Assembly (NCBI GenBank): GCA_017744515.1
Contig: JAGIBF010000021.1
Location: 1-64,000, forward strand
From: Niastella sp.
GTDB lineage: Bacteria > Bacteroidota > Bacteroidia > Chitinophagales > Chitinophagaceae
Direction: 5' to 3'
DNA: 64,000 nucleotides
The notes below the pieces were generated by a model, which saw only the letters and a program-made list of their open reading frames with translations, had not been told where the DNA came from and did not search any database. Made by a program: the position numbers and the translations under genes. Below, piece after piece: positions 1 through 7,815 of this stretch (the stretch's first letter is position 1; every line of letters starts with the position of its first letter).

Positions 1-1499
1 GTCAGTATACTCAATTGATTGCCAGGGCCGTCCGCGAGGCCAACGTATATTGTGAAATTGTTCCTTACCATCACAAAATTGAATTTGACGCCTCCCTGAA
101 AGGGATCATCTTATCGGGTTCCCCCTTCTCGGTAAACGACGCCAACGCTCCTTTAGTAGACGTAAACAGCCTGCACCAGAAGCTCCCTATACTGGGTGTT
201 TGCTATGGTGCCCAACTTACCGCCAAGCAATATGGCGGACGGGTGGCCAGTAGTGACAAAAGAGAGTATGGTCGCGCCCTGATGACCAAAACACAAGATG
301 ACATTCTACTGAAAGACGTTACCGATAACAGCCAGGTTTGGATGAGCCATGCTGACTCCGTGTTGGACCTTCCTTCCGGTTTTGAAGTATTGGCTACTAC
401 CGATTCCATTCCGTATGCAGCCTTTAGGAAAAATGGTACCGGGCTGCCATTGTACTGCGTACAGTTCCACCCCGAAGTATACCATTCCATCGAAGGAAAA
501 AAGATACTGAAGAACTTCCTCATTAATATATGCGGTTGCTCCCAGGACTGGACACCCGCTCACTTCATCACCGATACAGTAGCTGCCCTCAAAAAGCAGA
601 TTGGCGACCGTAAAGTGATCATGGCACTCAGTGGCGGTGTTGACTCCACTGTAGCCGCTACGCTGATACACAAAGCCATTGGCGACCGCCTCTACGGCAT
701 ATTTGTAGACAACGGCGTATTACGCAAAAACGAGTTCCAGCAGGTACTCGATATCTATGCCTCCATTGGCCTGAATGTAAAAGGCATTGATGCCAAAGAA
801 CTCTTCTACAGAGAACTGAAAGATAAAACAGACCCGGAAGCCAAGCGCAAAGTGATTGGCAGACTCTTTATAGATGTTTTCCAGGATGAAGCAAAGAAAG
901 TAGAAGGCGTTGGATTACTGGGACAGGGCACTATTTATCCCGATGTCATCGAAAGTGTATCAGTACATGGTCCTTCCGTGACCATCAAGTCGCACCACAA
1001 CGTGGGTGGCCTGCCCGATATCATGCACCTTGAACTGGTTGAGCCGCTCCGCTCCCTGTTTAAAGATGAAGTACGCCGTGTGGGTGCCGAACTGGGCATC
1101 CCCGCCAACTTATTAAATCGTCATCCTTTCCCTGGTCCCGGATTAGCCATCCGCATCCTTGGAGAGATCACCCCCGATAAAGTACAACTGCTGCAGGAAG
1201 CAGACGACCGTTACGTACAAGGACTGAAAGAACACAACCTTTATGACCAGGTGTGGCAGGCAGGCGCTATCCTCCTCCCCGTGAAAAGCGTAGGTGTAAT
1301 GGGCGATGAGCGGACTTATGAGTTCACCGTGGCCTTACGCGCCGTTACATCAGTTGATGGTATGACAGCAGACTGGGCGCACCTCCCTTATGATTTCCTG
1401 GCACATATTTCGAATGATATTATCAATAATGTTAAAGGAATTAACAGGGTGGTATACGACATAAGCAGTAAGCCCCCTGCAACGATTGAGTGGGAGTAA
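1..1499 (+). CDS. guaA: GMP synthase (glutamine-hydrolysing), 5' end cut by window edge
   Basis: Makes GMP from XMP, ATP and glutamine in the cytoplasm, the last step of guanine nucleotide synthesis. The frame is open from base 3, reading [12 protein letters not shown], which is the usual N-terminal glutaminase start of GuaA after a LILDFGS-type segment. So only about 10 residues are missing to the left; the TTG at 15 is not the true start. Visible motifs are the glutaminase nucleophile in GVCYGAQ, its partners in QFHPEVYHS, the PP-loop SGGVDST of the ATP pyrophosphatase domain, [19 protein letters not shown], and the conserved C-terminal tail ending in PPATIEWE. Both domains are intact. It ends 107 bases before a periplasmic binding-fold gene on the same strand. 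Confidence 0.97.
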   Translation, partial: QYTQLIARAVREANVYCEIVPYHHKIEFDASLKGIILSGSPFSVNDANAPLVDVNSLHQKLPILGVCYGAQLTAKQYGGRVASSDKREYGRALMTKTQDDILLKDVTDNSQVWMSHADSVLDLPSGFEVLATTDSIPYAAFRKNGTGLPLYCVQFHPEVYHSIEGKKILKNFLINICGCSQDWTPAHFITDTVAALKKQIGDRKVIMALSGGVDSTVAATLIHKAIGDRLYGIFVDNGVLRKNEFQQVLDIYASIGLNVKGIDAKELFYRELKDKTDPEAKRKVIGRLFIDVFQDEAKKVEGVGLLGQGTIYPDVIESVSVHGPSVTIKSHHNVGGLPDIMHLELVEPLRSLFKDEVRRVGAELGIPANLLNRHPFPGPGLAIRILGEITPDKVQLLQEADDRYVQGLKEHNLYDQVWQAGAILLPVKSVGVMGDERTYEFTVALRAVTSVDGMTADWAHLPYDFLAHISNDIINNVKGINRVVYDISSKPPATIEWE

Positions 1500-1606
1500 C
1501 CGTCTTGGTCATAATCCTTGTAACACAGCAAAATATCTGCCTATAGCAGCGCGTTATTGACTGCGCCTAAGGATATTGTGGAAGGGTCACCTCATAACGA
1601 ACCATC

Positions 1607-2812
1607 ATGAAAAGGAATAGACAGCTTATCGTACTTACCATTTGCGCCCTGCTGCAATGGACTATCTCTTTTTCACAAACGGATTCTGTAACAGTTGCTC
1701 AGTCCGATACCCTGTCCAGGCGTCACCACATTGCCCTGTTTGCCCCCCTGTATCTTGATTCAGCTTTTGATGCCGCCGGCCAGTATCGTTATGCCAAAAG
1801 CTTCCCCAAGTTCATCAACCCGGGCCTCGAGTTCTGGGAAGGCGCCCAACTGGCGATTGATTCCATGGAAAAGGAAGGACAGCAACTGGAAATACATGTG
1901 TATGATACCCGCTCAACCAGTCGTCCCCTGATGCAGGTGTTGCGAAGCGAGGAAATAAAGCAAATGGACCTGCTGATAGGACACGTGAATGTCAACGAGG
2001 CCAACCTGCTGGTACAAATAGCAGCCTCTCACACCATACCTTTCATCAACGTGAACATGCCCAACGTAGCAGGTGCACAAAACAACCCCTACTACGTCCT
2101 CCTGAACTCTACCCTGCCAACGCAGTGTACAGGCATTTACAAATTCCTGCAAAAGAATTTCTCCACATCGACTATTGTCGTATTTCGTAAGAAAGGAGCT
2201 ACCGAGGATCTTCTAAAGACGTATTTTACCGACGCAGAGAAATCGACCATGGGCGTGCCGTTGAAAATGAAATACGTGACGCTGGAAAACAACTTCAAAC
2301 CAGATGACATCACTGATTACCTCGACAGCAACAAGACAAACGTTTGTCTGGTGGCCAGCCTCGATGCCTTCTTTGGTCAGCAGGTTTGCCAGCAGCTGGC
2401 CGCAGTGAGCAGCAGCTATACCACTACCGTAATGGGTATGCCCACCTGGGACCAGTTTGATTTTGAAAAGCCTGTCTTCAAAGGCATAGAAGTATATTAC
2501 AGTACCCCCTTCTACATCAATCCGGCTGACACGCTGGCTGTCGGTGTACAGGAACATTTCAGGGTCAATTTCTACTCCCGTCCTTCTGATATGGTATACC
2601 GTGGTTATGAAACCACTTACCATTTTGGTCGCCTGCTTGCTCAATATGGCAAGAACATAAGCTCCAGCCTGGGCGATAAGAAATACAAACTCTTCACCCA
2701 GTTTGATATCCAGCCGGTGATCAACAAACAAACCATGACACTGGACTACTTCGAGAACAAAAAACTCTACTTCGTTAAAAAGGTCGACGGCCTCGTAAAA
2801 GCTGTTTATTAA
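1607..2812 (+). CDS. Secreted periplasmic-binding-fold protein (LivK/ABC substrate-binding-like)
   Basis: A 401-residue protein with a typical signal peptide (hydrophobic residues 7-20, cleavage probably after SFSQ), so it should act in the periplasm. The mature part starts with IALFAPLYLDSAF and continues with GLEFWEGAQLAIDSM and LLIGHVNVNEANLLVQIA. This is the layout of type 1 periplasmic binding proteins (branched-chain amino acid receptor family), with a first strand leading to a ligand loop and a Rossmann-like second segment. No lipobox cysteine and no LysM domain are present, and no permease or ATPase gene is next to it. A role in uptake is therefore not shown; a cell-envelope role is possible. 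The position directly after guaA on the same strand may mean co-transcription. Function unknown beyond the fold. Confidence 0.7.
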   Translation: MKRNRQLIVLTICALLQWTISFSQTDSVTVAQSDTLSRRHHIALFAPLYLDSAFDAAGQYRYAKSFPKFINPGLEFWEGAQLAIDSMEKEGQQLEIHVYDTRSTSRPLMQVLRSEEIKQMDLLIGHVNVNEANLLVQIAASHTIPFINVNMPNVAGAQNNPYYVLLNSTLPTQCTGIYKFLQKNFSTSTIVVFRKKGATEDLLKTYFTDAEKSTMGVPLKMKYVTLENNFKPDDITDYLDSNKTNVCLVASLDAFFGQQVCQQLAAVSSSYTTTVMGMPTWDQFDFEKPVFKGIEVYYSTPFYINPADTLAVGVQEHFRVNFYSRPSDMVYRGYETTYHFGRLLAQYGKNISSSLGDKKYKLFTQFDIQPVINKQTMTLDYFENKKLYFVKKVDGLVKAVY

Positions 2813-2924
2813 GTCTGAACCTGGATTTATAGGATTTAATGGATTGGGAGGATAAACTATATATCCTCTTGCATTATTTACCTTTAGTATTATCGGGCCT
2901 TAAAATTGCATAAATCCGGGAGTC

Positions 2925-3947
2925 ATGGCGCAGGTAATAGAATTTACAGATAAAGGGCTTTACTGTCCGGCCGGTCAGTTTTACATTGACCCGTGGAAGC
3001 CGGTAGATAAAGCCATTATTACCCACGCCCATAGTGACCATGCCCGGCCCGGCAATCAATATTACCTGTGCCACCACGATACCAAACCCATGTTGCAATT
3101 ACGATTGGGTGATCATCATTACCAAAGCATAGGCTGGAACGAACCCATCTACATGAATGAAGTGAAGGTATCATTGCATCCTGCAGGACATATCATTGGT
3201 TCCTCACAAGTACGTGTGGAATACAAAGGAGAAGTGTGGGTAGTGAGTGGTGATTACAAAACAGAAGATGACGGCATCAGTGGCGCTTTTGAACCTGTAC
3301 GCTGCAACACCTTCATTACCGAATCTACTTTTGGATTACCGATCTACAACTGGAAGCCACAGGAAACTATTTACAGTGATATCCGGCATTGGGTACACAG
3401 CAATCAACTCGCAGGCAAAACCTCCGTGCTGATCGCTTACAGCCTGGGCAAAGCACAACGTGTATTGAACGCCGTAGCAGAAGTGACCGGAAACATTTTT
3501 GTACACGGCGCTATCTGGAATACGCACCAGGTCCTTACGCAGGCAGGCCATGTGTTGCCAGCAGTGATACGCGTAACACCTGAACTACCCAAAGAAGTAT
3601 TCAAAGGAAATATAGTGATAGCGCCACCATCGGCTGACGGCACGCCCTGGATGAAACGCTTTGCACCCTACAGCGTAGGCATATGCAGCGGATGGATGCA
3701 GGTAAGAGGTCACCAGCGCAGAAGAAATGCCGATGCAGGGTTTGCACTGAGTGATCATGCAGACTGGAAAGGATTACTTGAAACCGTTAAAGCCACCGGC
3801 GCAGAAAAAGTATTTGTGACACACGGCTTTCAATCGGCATTCAGCCGCTACCTGAATGAACAGGGCATTGCTGCCGGAGAGGTAAAAACAGAGTTTGGAG
3901 CAGAGGAGGAAGAAGCAGTAGAAAACCCTGAAAAGACAGATGAGTAA
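2925..3947 (+). CDS. Ligase-associated DNA exonuclease (metallo-beta-lactamase fold)
   Basis: A 340-residue MBL-fold nuclease of the beta-CASP/mRNA 3'-processing type, and one of the four genes of the ligase-associated repair system (exonuclease, ligase, helicase, endonuclease). The metal-binding motif HAHSDH lies at residues 34-39, followed by HPAGHIIGSSQV, SGDYKTE, the ALSDHADW motif and VTHGF near the C-terminus. Family members degrade DNA from the 5' end with manganese. The stop overlaps the start of the ATP-dependent ligase by 8 bases, so the two are translationally coupled. A TACCTTTA box at 2879-2886 may be its promoter -7 element (one mismatch to TAnnTTTG). The C-terminal 20 residues are acidic and low in complexity. 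Confidence 0.93.
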   Translation: MAQVIEFTDKGLYCPAGQFYIDPWKPVDKAIITHAHSDHARPGNQYYLCHHDTKPMLQLRLGDHHYQSIGWNEPIYMNEVKVSLHPAGHIIGSSQVRVEYKGEVWVVSGDYKTEDDGISGAFEPVRCNTFITESTFGLPIYNWKPQETIYSDIRHWVHSNQLAGKTSVLIAYSLGKAQRVLNAVAEVTGNIFVHGAIWNTHQVLTQAGHVLPAVIRVTPELPKEVFKGNIVIAPPSADGTPWMKRFAPYSVGICSGWMQVRGHQRRRNADAGFALSDHADWKGLLETVKATGAEKVFVTHGFQSAFSRYLNEQGIAAGEVKTEFGAEEEEAVENPEKTDE

Positions 3948-5622
3948 TACGAATCAGAACGAATTAAAAACTTTGGCTGAAACACGGAACCATACCATCA
4001 CAGCGCCCACCTTAGGGGGCATGCAATTGTTTGCACAACTGGTGCAGCAATTGGGCATGAGCACCAAGACCAACGACAAGCTGGATGCATTGGTCAACTA
4101 CTTTACGCATGCCGATCCAAAAGATAAAGTGTGGGTAATAGCCTTATTCAGCGGTCGCCGGCCAAGACGTACTGTTAACTCTACCCAGCTACAAACCTGG
4201 TGTGCTGAGCTCATTAACCTGCCATTGTGGTTGTTGGAAGAGTCCTATCACACGGTAGGCGATCTGTCGGAAACGATCGCCTTGCTGGTACCTGAACGGG
4301 CAGACACGCCTGCAACAGCCGGAAAGCCGTTGCACTATTATGTTGAGCAATTCCTGCAACTGGAAAAAGCCGATGAGCAGGAGAAGAAAACATTTATCCT
4401 GCAATCATGGGATGAGCTTACCAGTAAAGAACGGTTTGTATTTAATAAACTCTTATCGAGCACCTTTCGCGTCGGTGTATCCCAGGGCCTGATGGTAAAT
4501 GCACTGGCCAAAATTGTGCAACTGGAGCCCAGCGTTATTGCCCATCGCATCAGCGGCAACTGGGATCCGGCCACTACCAACTTCGAAGAACTGCTAAGCG
4601 AACAGGACATTTCGTTCGACTATTCAAAGCCCTACCCTTTTTACCTTGCCTACGCTATCGAAGAAGAAGTGAGTAATTTGGGAGAGCCCGCCGAATGGCA
4701 GGCAGAGTGGAAATGGGACGGCATACGCGGACAGATCATCAAACGCGATAACCAACTCTTTGTATGGAGCCGTGGTGAAGACCTGATCACCGGGAAATTC
4801 CCCGAGTTCAGCGCCCTACAGGCAAAACTGCCAGACGGCGTAGTGATCGATGGCGAAATACTGCCTTACAGAGACGGGCAGGTACTCAACTTCAACGTGC
4901 TGCAAACACGCATCGGCCGTAAGAACGTTACCAAAAAGAATTTGCAGGAAGCACCTGCCGGCTTGTTTGCTTATGACCTGCTTGAACTGGGCGGGCAGGA
5001 CATACGCCATTTATCATTGAGCGAGCGCAGAACTGCATTGGAAATATTGATCAACGACTTACAATTACCTTTCATACAGCTTTCACCCATAGTTGATTTC
5101 AATAGCTGGGACCAGCTCACCCAACTTCGTGAACAGGCACGCAACATCAACAGTGAAGGCCTGATGTTGAAAAGAAAGTCTTCTGCTTACCTCGTTGGCC
5201 GTAAAAGAGGCGACTGGTGGAAATGGAAGATCGATCCACTTACGATAGATGCGGTAATGGTGTATGCGCAAAAAGGAGCGGGCAGAAGAAGCAACCTGTA
5301 TACCGATTACACCTTTGCTGTAAAGGACGGCGATAAACTGGTCACCTTTACAAAAGCCTATTCCGGCCTCACCGATAAAGAATTTGCACAGGTAGATGCA
5401 TTCGTCAAAAGAAACTCGATAGAAAAGTTTGGCCCCGTACGTACCGTCAAGCCGGAGCTGGTATTCGAGATCGCCTTCGAAGGCATCGCGGCCAGCAACC
5501 GGCACAAATCGGGCGTCGCGCTTCGTTTTCCCCGCATCAGCCGCTGGCGCACCGACAAAAAGCCTGAGGAGATCAATACGGTAGAAGACCTCAAAAAAAT
5601 GCTGGAGTTGTATGGAAAATAG
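3940..5622 (+). CDS. ATP-dependent DNA ligase (ligase-associated repair system)
   Basis: A 560-residue ATP-dependent DNA ligase of the bacterial type found in the four-gene ligase-associated cluster. The N-terminal DNA-binding domain covers roughly residues 1-210. The adenylation domain carries motif I as EWKWDGIRGQ with the catalytic lysine near 258, motif III in VWSRGED, motif IV as DGEIL, and motifs IV-V in SEGLMLKRKSS and GDWWKWK. An OB-fold domain follows to the end. It seals nicks using ATP, probably in damage repair, since replication in these bacteria uses the NAD-dependent LigA. It begins inside the exonuclease gene (8-base overlap). After its stop comes an 80-100 base gap and an unrelated cytochrome, where many genomes have the helicase gene. 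Confidence 0.95.
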   Translation: MSNTNQNELKTLAETRNHTITAPTLGGMQLFAQLVQQLGMSTKTNDKLDALVNYFTHADPKDKVWVIALFSGRRPRRTVNSTQLQTWCAELINLPLWLLEESYHTVGDLSETIALLVPERADTPATAGKPLHYYVEQFLQLEKADEQEKKTFILQSWDELTSKERFVFNKLLSSTFRVGVSQGLMVNALAKIVQLEPSVIAHRISGNWDPATTNFEELLSEQDISFDYSKPYPFYLAYAIEEEVSNLGEPAEWQAEWKWDGIRGQIIKRDNQLFVWSRGEDLITGKFPEFSALQAKLPDGVVIDGEILPYRDGQVLNFNVLQTRIGRKNVTKKNLQEAPAGLFAYDLLELGGQDIRHLSLSERRTALEILINDLQLPFIQLSPIVDFNSWDQLTQLREQARNINSEGLMLKRKSSAYLVGRKRGDWWKWKIDPLTIDAVMVYAQKGAGRRSNLYTDYTFAVKDGDKLVTFTKAYSGLTDKEFAQVDAFVKRNSIEKFGPVRTVKPELVFEIAFEGIAASNRHKSGVALRFPRISRWRTDKKPEEINTVEDLKKMLELYGK

Positions 5623-5728
5623 CTGCGAGCCACGAGCTAAAGCACTCTTTTAGCAGTAAGATTGACGCAATATTAACTGATCAAAACGCGCCGGATGTAG
5701 TAACTTGAAGACTGAAACTGAGGGATAC

Positions 5729-7111
5729 ATGAGGAAATATGTTGTTTTGTTGATCCTGCTGATTAGCGGCTTTGCATTCACCACCTGGATACAGGAATCC
5801 AGTGAATATGATCCCGTTCCTATCCCACCCAGCACCCAACGCCTTGGCGGCGACGTACAAAAAGGGTTAACCTACCTCACCACCGGCGATTATGTAAAAG
5901 GCGGCATTCCCTACAGTGCTTTTGTAATGGGCCTCGGCAAAGACCGGCGCAACTTCCTGGAAAGAGATGGCAAGAATGAAAACCTTCCACACGAGTATAC
6001 TGCCAACACTGCTCCCAATGGAGAAATCGTAGTAGCGCCTAATTGTCTGCAATGCCATGCACAGGTATTTGAGGACAAGCTATACATTGGCATGGGCAAT
6101 ACGTTCATCGATTTCACGCAGAACGATAAGATGAATATCAAGAACCTGAAGATGATGGAATCGTGGCTTAAACTCACTGCTCCTAAAAAGTACCAGGCAT
6201 CCAAAAACTTCATCAATGTCGCAAAGGCTATAGGCCCCTACCTGCAAACAGATGTGCAGGGCGTCAATGCCGCCGACCGGCTTGCAGCGATCCTGGTGGC
6301 GCATCGCGATCCGGTTACTTTTAAATGGAATGACTCCGCCTACCTGGAGCTGCCATCAGATGTAATCCCCACTGATGTACCCGCCTGGTGGCTATTGAAA
6401 AAGAAGAACGCCATGTTCTACAACGGATTTGGCAGAGGTGATTTTGGTAAATTCTTAGGCGCCTCCAACCTGCTCACGGTGACAGACACCAGTGAATCGG
6501 CAGAAGTAGATTCCCATATGCCGGATATGCTCGCTTATATCTATTCGCTCGAACCACCTAAATATCCAGGTCCGATCGATAGTACGCTGGCAGCAGCCGG
6601 AGAAATAGTGTTCATCAACAATTGCGCGAAATGCCATGGCAAATATGGAGCAGAAGCCACCTTCCCCAACTTATTGATCCCATCGGCAGTCATCCAAACT
6701 GACTCACTACTGTTCAAAAGCAACTACTCCAATCCACAGTTTGTGGAGTGGTTCAACAAAAGCTGGTTTACCCGTGGCGATCATCCCGCACGGCTGGAAC
6801 CATTCAATGGATATATTGCCCCGCCGCTGGACGGTATCTGGGCCACTGCTCCTTACCTGCACAACGCTTCGGTACCCACTCTGGAAGCACTGCTCAACAG
6901 CGACCTCCGGCCCACCTACTGGTCAAGGAACTTCGACAAGCCCGTTTACGATTATGAAAAAGTCGGATGGATTTATAAGAAACAGGAGCAGCCTGGCAAA
7001 AATGTCTACAACACCACCAAACCCGGTTATTCCAACGCCGGCCATACCTTCGGCGATCGCCTCACCGATAAGGAAAGAAAGGCCGTGCTTGAGTATATGA
7101 AGAAATTATAA
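5729..7111 (+). CDS. Di-heme c-type cytochrome, RoxA/peroxidase-like
   Basis: About 460 residues from the ATG at 5729; the longer frame from a TTG at 5705 adds eight residues ahead of a normal signal peptide and is less likely. Residues 4-18 form the hydrophobic export signal. Two CxxCH heme c sites are visible: CLQCH at 106-110 and CAKCH at 299-303. The segments NGFGRGDFGKFLGASN and APYLHNASVPTLEALL recall the di-heme rubber oxygenase (RoxA) and bacterial peroxidase group, so a periplasmic redox role is likely, but no substrate can be named. It lies between the ligase and helicase genes of the repair cluster and has no obvious connection to DNA repair. Confidence 0.8.
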   Translation: MRKYVVLLILLISGFAFTTWIQESSEYDPVPIPPSTQRLGGDVQKGLTYLTTGDYVKGGIPYSAFVMGLGKDRRNFLERDGKNENLPHEYTANTAPNGEIVVAPNCLQCHAQVFEDKLYIGMGNTFIDFTQNDKMNIKNLKMMESWLKLTAPKKYQASKNFINVAKAIGPYLQTDVQGVNAADRLAAILVAHRDPVTFKWNDSAYLELPSDVIPTDVPAWWLLKKKNAMFYNGFGRGDFGKFLGASNLLTVTDTSESAEVDSHMPDMLAYIYSLEPPKYPGPIDSTLAAAGEIVFINNCAKCHGKYGAEATFPNLLIPSAVIQTDSLLFKSNYSNPQFVEWFNKSWFTRGDHPARLEPFNGYIAPPLDGIWATAPYLHNASVPTLEALLNSDLRPTYWSRNFDKPVYDYEKVGWIYKKQEQPGKNVYNTTKPGYSNAGHTFGDRLTDKERKAVLEYMKKL

Positions 7112-7219
7112 TCCTCCGCAATAATTTGATTATTAATATTCTAAATACTTGTTTGCATCAACCTTCGCACTTTCCTAATTATTTTAGTACCTTTATTTAC
7201 ATAAACATACAAGTGTAGA

Positions 7220-7453
7220 ATGGAAAGTCTTTTATCACGTATATCAATCAATCCTGAAGTTTCGCATGGCAAACCAACTATCCGGAATATGAGGTATACA
7301 GTTGAATCAATACTGGAATATCTTGCAGGAGGTGATACAATAGAAGATGTGTTGAATGAGTTTCCTGACTTGCAAAGAGAAGATATTCTTGCATGTCTCG
7401 CCTATGCAACTGCTTCCATGAAATTTAAAGATATTGAGATACCTGCTGCATGA
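7220..7453 (+). CDS. DUF433 family antitoxin-like protein
   Basis: A 77-residue protein with the DUF433 pattern: ISINPEVSHGKPTIRNMRYTV, then a helix-turn-helix-like part with SILEYLAGGDTIEDVLNEFP and DLQREDILACLAYA. DUF433 proteins are predicted DNA-binding antitoxins normally paired with DUF5615 PIN-like proteins. That is exactly the arrangement here: the last four bases (ATGA) are shared with the start of the downstream gene. The pair likely controls its own promoter; TACCTTTA at 7188-7195 may be the -7 box. Local base composition is more A/T-rich than the neighbouring ligase and helicase genes, which fits a separately acquired module. Confidence 0.85.
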   Translation: MESLLSRISINPEVSHGKPTIRNMRYTVESILEYLAGGDTIEDVLNEFPDLQREDILACLAYATASMKFKDIEIPAA

Positions 7454-7797
7454 AGTTCCTGATAGATGCACACCTTCCACAATCTTTAGTTTCTTTTTTC
7501 AAAGATCATGATGTTGTCCATTCGTCAGAACTTGTTGAAGGCAATTTAACTTCAGACAAAACCATAAATGCTGTTTCAATAGCAGAACAACGAGCAGTTA
7601 TTACAAAGGATACTGATTTTTACTACTCCTATCTCGCAAAAAAAGAACCTTACAAACTTGTTCTTGTCAAATTGGGTAACATGCGTTTGAAAGACCTGAA
7701 AGATTATTTCGAGCAAAACGCCCAACAGATAATTACATTAATGCAAGCGTATTCATTTATTATCCTTGAGCCAGAGAGAATCAGAATTTTAGAATAG
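7450..7797 (+). CDS. DUF5615 PIN-like toxin candidate
   Basis: A 115-residue protein matching the DUF5615 PIN-like family. It starts with KFLIDAHLPQSL, which supplies the first acidic residue of the PIN active site, and has VITKDTDFYYSY in the middle with the second acidic cluster, then LVLVKLGNMRL. PIN domains are metal-dependent RNases, and DUF5615/DUF433 pairs are predicted toxin-antitoxin modules; toxicity has not been shown for this one. It overlaps the DUF433 gene by four bases. The next gene, the repair helicase, starts 18 bases after its stop, so the toxin-antitoxin pair probably drives or shares the helicase transcript. Confidence 0.83.
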   Translation: MKFLIDAHLPQSLVSFFKDHDVVHSSELVEGNLTSDKTINAVSIAEQRAVITKDTDFYYSYLAKKEPYKLVLVKLGNMRLKDLKDYFEQNAQQIITLMQAYSFIILEPERIRILE

Positions 7798-7815
7798 AAT
7801 GAGAGGATATAGCAT

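Noticed and set aside
5623..5728. Repeated CGAGCC/ACGAGC words between the ligase and cytochrome genes
   Set aside because: Too short and irregular to call a repeat or a hairpin with confidence.
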